Source: DAOPYE01 sp035352715
GTDB lineage: Bacteria > Acidobacteriota > Holophagae > Holophagales > Holophagaceae
Assembly: GCA_035352715.1 (NCBI GenBank)
Contig: DAOPYE010000023.1
Coordinates: 1 to 33,006 of the forward strand
Direction of reading: 5' to 3'
Length of the DNA stretch: 33,006 nucleotides
In this document: piece by piece, positions 31,927-33,006 of the stretch
Numbering within the stretch: position 1 is the first letter of the stretch
How the letters are laid out: each line of letters opens with the position of its first letter
Notes under the pieces: generated by a model
Seen by the model: only the letters and a program-made list of their open reading frames with translations
Told to the model about the DNA's origin: nothing
Database searches by the model: none
Position numbers and translations under genes: made by a program

Positions 31927-33006
31927 CTACTTCGCCACAGGGCCGGAGACCCCGGCAGCAGGCGCGGCCGTGGGGACAAAGGGAACCGCCTTGACCGTCA
32001 TCCCGGGCCGGATCTTCTGGCCCCCTTCGACGATGATCCGATCCCCGCTGGCAAGCCCAGCCGTCACCAGCCACTTGTTGCCGATGGCCCGATCGACGGT
32101 CAGCACCCGTTGTTCGACTTTTCCGGAAGCATCCACGACCAAGGCCACCGCGTTGCCCTTGGCGTCGCGGGAAACCCCCTGCTGCATCGCGAGAATGGCG
32201 TGTTCGTCGATGCCATCCTCAACCACGGCCCGCACGAACATGCCGGGCAGTAGCACATGATTGGGATTGGGAAACACCAGACGCAAGGTGACGGCACCCG
32301 TGCTGGGCTCAACCGTCACATCCCGGAACTGCAGCTTGCCTTCCAGGGGATAGGAGGTGCCGTCTTCCAGCAGGAGCTTGACCTTCTTGGTGCCATCCCC
32401 ACCCTTGAGGCGGCCACTTTCCAGACTGCGCCTCAGCTTCAGCAGATCGCTGCTGGATTGTGTGACATCGACGTAGACGGGATCCAGTTGCAGGACCGTC
32501 GCCATCGCATTCTGCTGATAGGCCGAGACCAGGGCGCCCACGGTCACGTTGGACGTGCCGATGCGACCGGAGATGGGAGCCTTGATCGGCGTATTGGCCA
32601 GGTTGATCCGTGCGCTCTCCGCCGCGGCCTTGGCGGACGCGACGTTCGCGATGCCCCGCTGCAGGCTGGCTTCCGCTTCTTCCGTGTCCTGCTGGCCCAC
32701 CGCATGGGTCTTCACCAGCGCTCGCATGCGCTCGGCGCGCGACCGGATGGCCGGCAGGCTCGCCTCGGCCGAAGCCAGCGCGGCTTCCGCCTGGCCCAGC
32801 GCCGCCTGATAGGGCGCGGGATCGATCTGATAGAGCGTGCTCCCAGCACGAACATCCGATCCCTCCTGGAATAGCCGCTTGAGGATCAGGCCGCTGACCT
32901 GGGGACGTATCTCGGCGACCAGGTAGGCCGAGGTGCGTCCCGGCAACTCGGTGCTCAGCGCCACCCGCTCCGGGGCCACGACCTGGACACTGACTTCAGG
33001 AATCAT
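31927..33006 (-). CDS. RND efflux periplasmic adaptor (MFP), N-terminus cut by the window edge
   Basis: 360 codons, including the stop, are visible and the frame runs to the last base. The apparent first Met at 33006 (MIPEVSVQVV) is internal by family comparison, because the signal peptide or lipobox that adaptors carry before the EVSV strand is missing; it should lie beyond the edge. Visible domains are the lipoyl half-motifs (AEIRPQVSGLILKRLFQEGS and NTPIKAPISGRIGTSNVTVG), the helical hairpin between them, the beta-barrel domain (VYVDVTQSSSDLLKLRRSLE) and the membrane-proximal domain ending in GGQKIRPGMTVK. It bridges pump and channel in the periplasm. It is the first visible gene of the operon. 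Confidence 0.93.
   Translation of the reverse strand: MIPEVSVQVVAPERVALSTELPGRTSAYLVAEIRPQVSGLILKRLFQEGSDVRAGSTLYQIDPAPYQAALGQAEAALASAEASLPAIRSRAERMRALVKTHAVGQQDTEEAEASLQRGIANVASAKAAAESARINLANTPIKAPISGRIGTSNVTVGALVSAYQQNAMATVLQLDPVYVDVTQSSSDLLKLRRSLESGRLKGGDGTKKVKLLLEDGTSYPLEGKLQFRDVTVEPSTGAVTLRLVFPNPNHVLLPGMFVRAVVEDGIDEHAILAMQQGVSRDAKGNAVALVVDASGKVEQRVLTVDRAIGNKWLVTAGLASGDRIIVEGGQKIRPGMTVKAVPFVPTAAPAAGVSGPVAK

Noticed and set aside
1..33006. CRISPR arrays, tRNA or rRNA genes, transposases
   Set aside because: No regularly spaced repeats, cloverleaf-like segments, conserved rRNA stretches or transposase motifs were seen in the sequence or in the translated frames.

Overview
The window is about 33 kb of mostly GC-rich bacterial chromosome. 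The organism is a diderm: it encodes an RND tripartite pump with an outer-membrane factor, Tat-exported proteins, lipoproteins and a beta-barrel-like protein. It is probably an anaerobe, because it carries a three-subunit NAD-linked [FeFe] hydrogenase and several multi-cluster iron-sulfur proteins. The overall style recalls the Holophaga/Geothrix branch of Acidobacteriota. That placement is recalled from general knowledge, there is no rRNA here to confirm it, and it should be held loosely. No tRNA, rRNA, CRISPR array, insertion sequence or phage gene was found.

Layout. (1) 1-2600, plus strand: three tightly packed genes for exported proteins, visibly more AT-rich than the rest (about 40% GC on sampled lines). 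They are a His/Cys-dyad protein resembling clan CD peptidases, cut by the left edge; a secreted protein with a propeptide-like layout; and a probable outer-membrane barrel. (2) 2727-5609, minus: a translationally coupled trio of a Tat-exported aldo/keto reductase with ferredoxin domain, a NapH/YccM-like membrane iron-sulfur protein and a NapG-like Tat ferredoxin, which looks like an electron-transfer module facing the periplasm. (3) 5790-10486: mutS2, convergent with a yceH-family gene, then a DUF4139 protein. (4) 10732-15236, plus: the hydrogenase operon in the order NuoF-like, catalytic, NuoE-like, with a repeat-rich leader in front and a strong bidirectional terminator behind. (5) 15331-16413, minus: a DUF2344 protein. 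(6) 16635-23368, minus: a run of seven closely spaced genes (MFS transporter, degenerate NtrC-like response regulator, DUF1275 membrane protein, YfgJ-like zinc ribbon, MoxR ATPase, RodZ-like protein, unknown 354-residue protein) closed by an intrinsic terminator. (7) 23465-25150, minus: ettA. (8) 25322-26585, plus: three small membrane proteins. (9) 26570-33006, minus: cmk and an RND efflux operon whose adaptor gene is cut by the right edge.

The hydrogenase subunits together suggest a soluble enzyme that couples H2 and NAD(H), possibly with ferredoxin (electron bifurcation or confurcation). The most unusual items are the Tat aldo/keto reductase module, the duplicated thioredoxin-like ferredoxin domains in the NuoF-like subunit, the NtrC-like regulator lacking GAFTGA and both Walker signatures, and the AT-rich secreted-protein trio.
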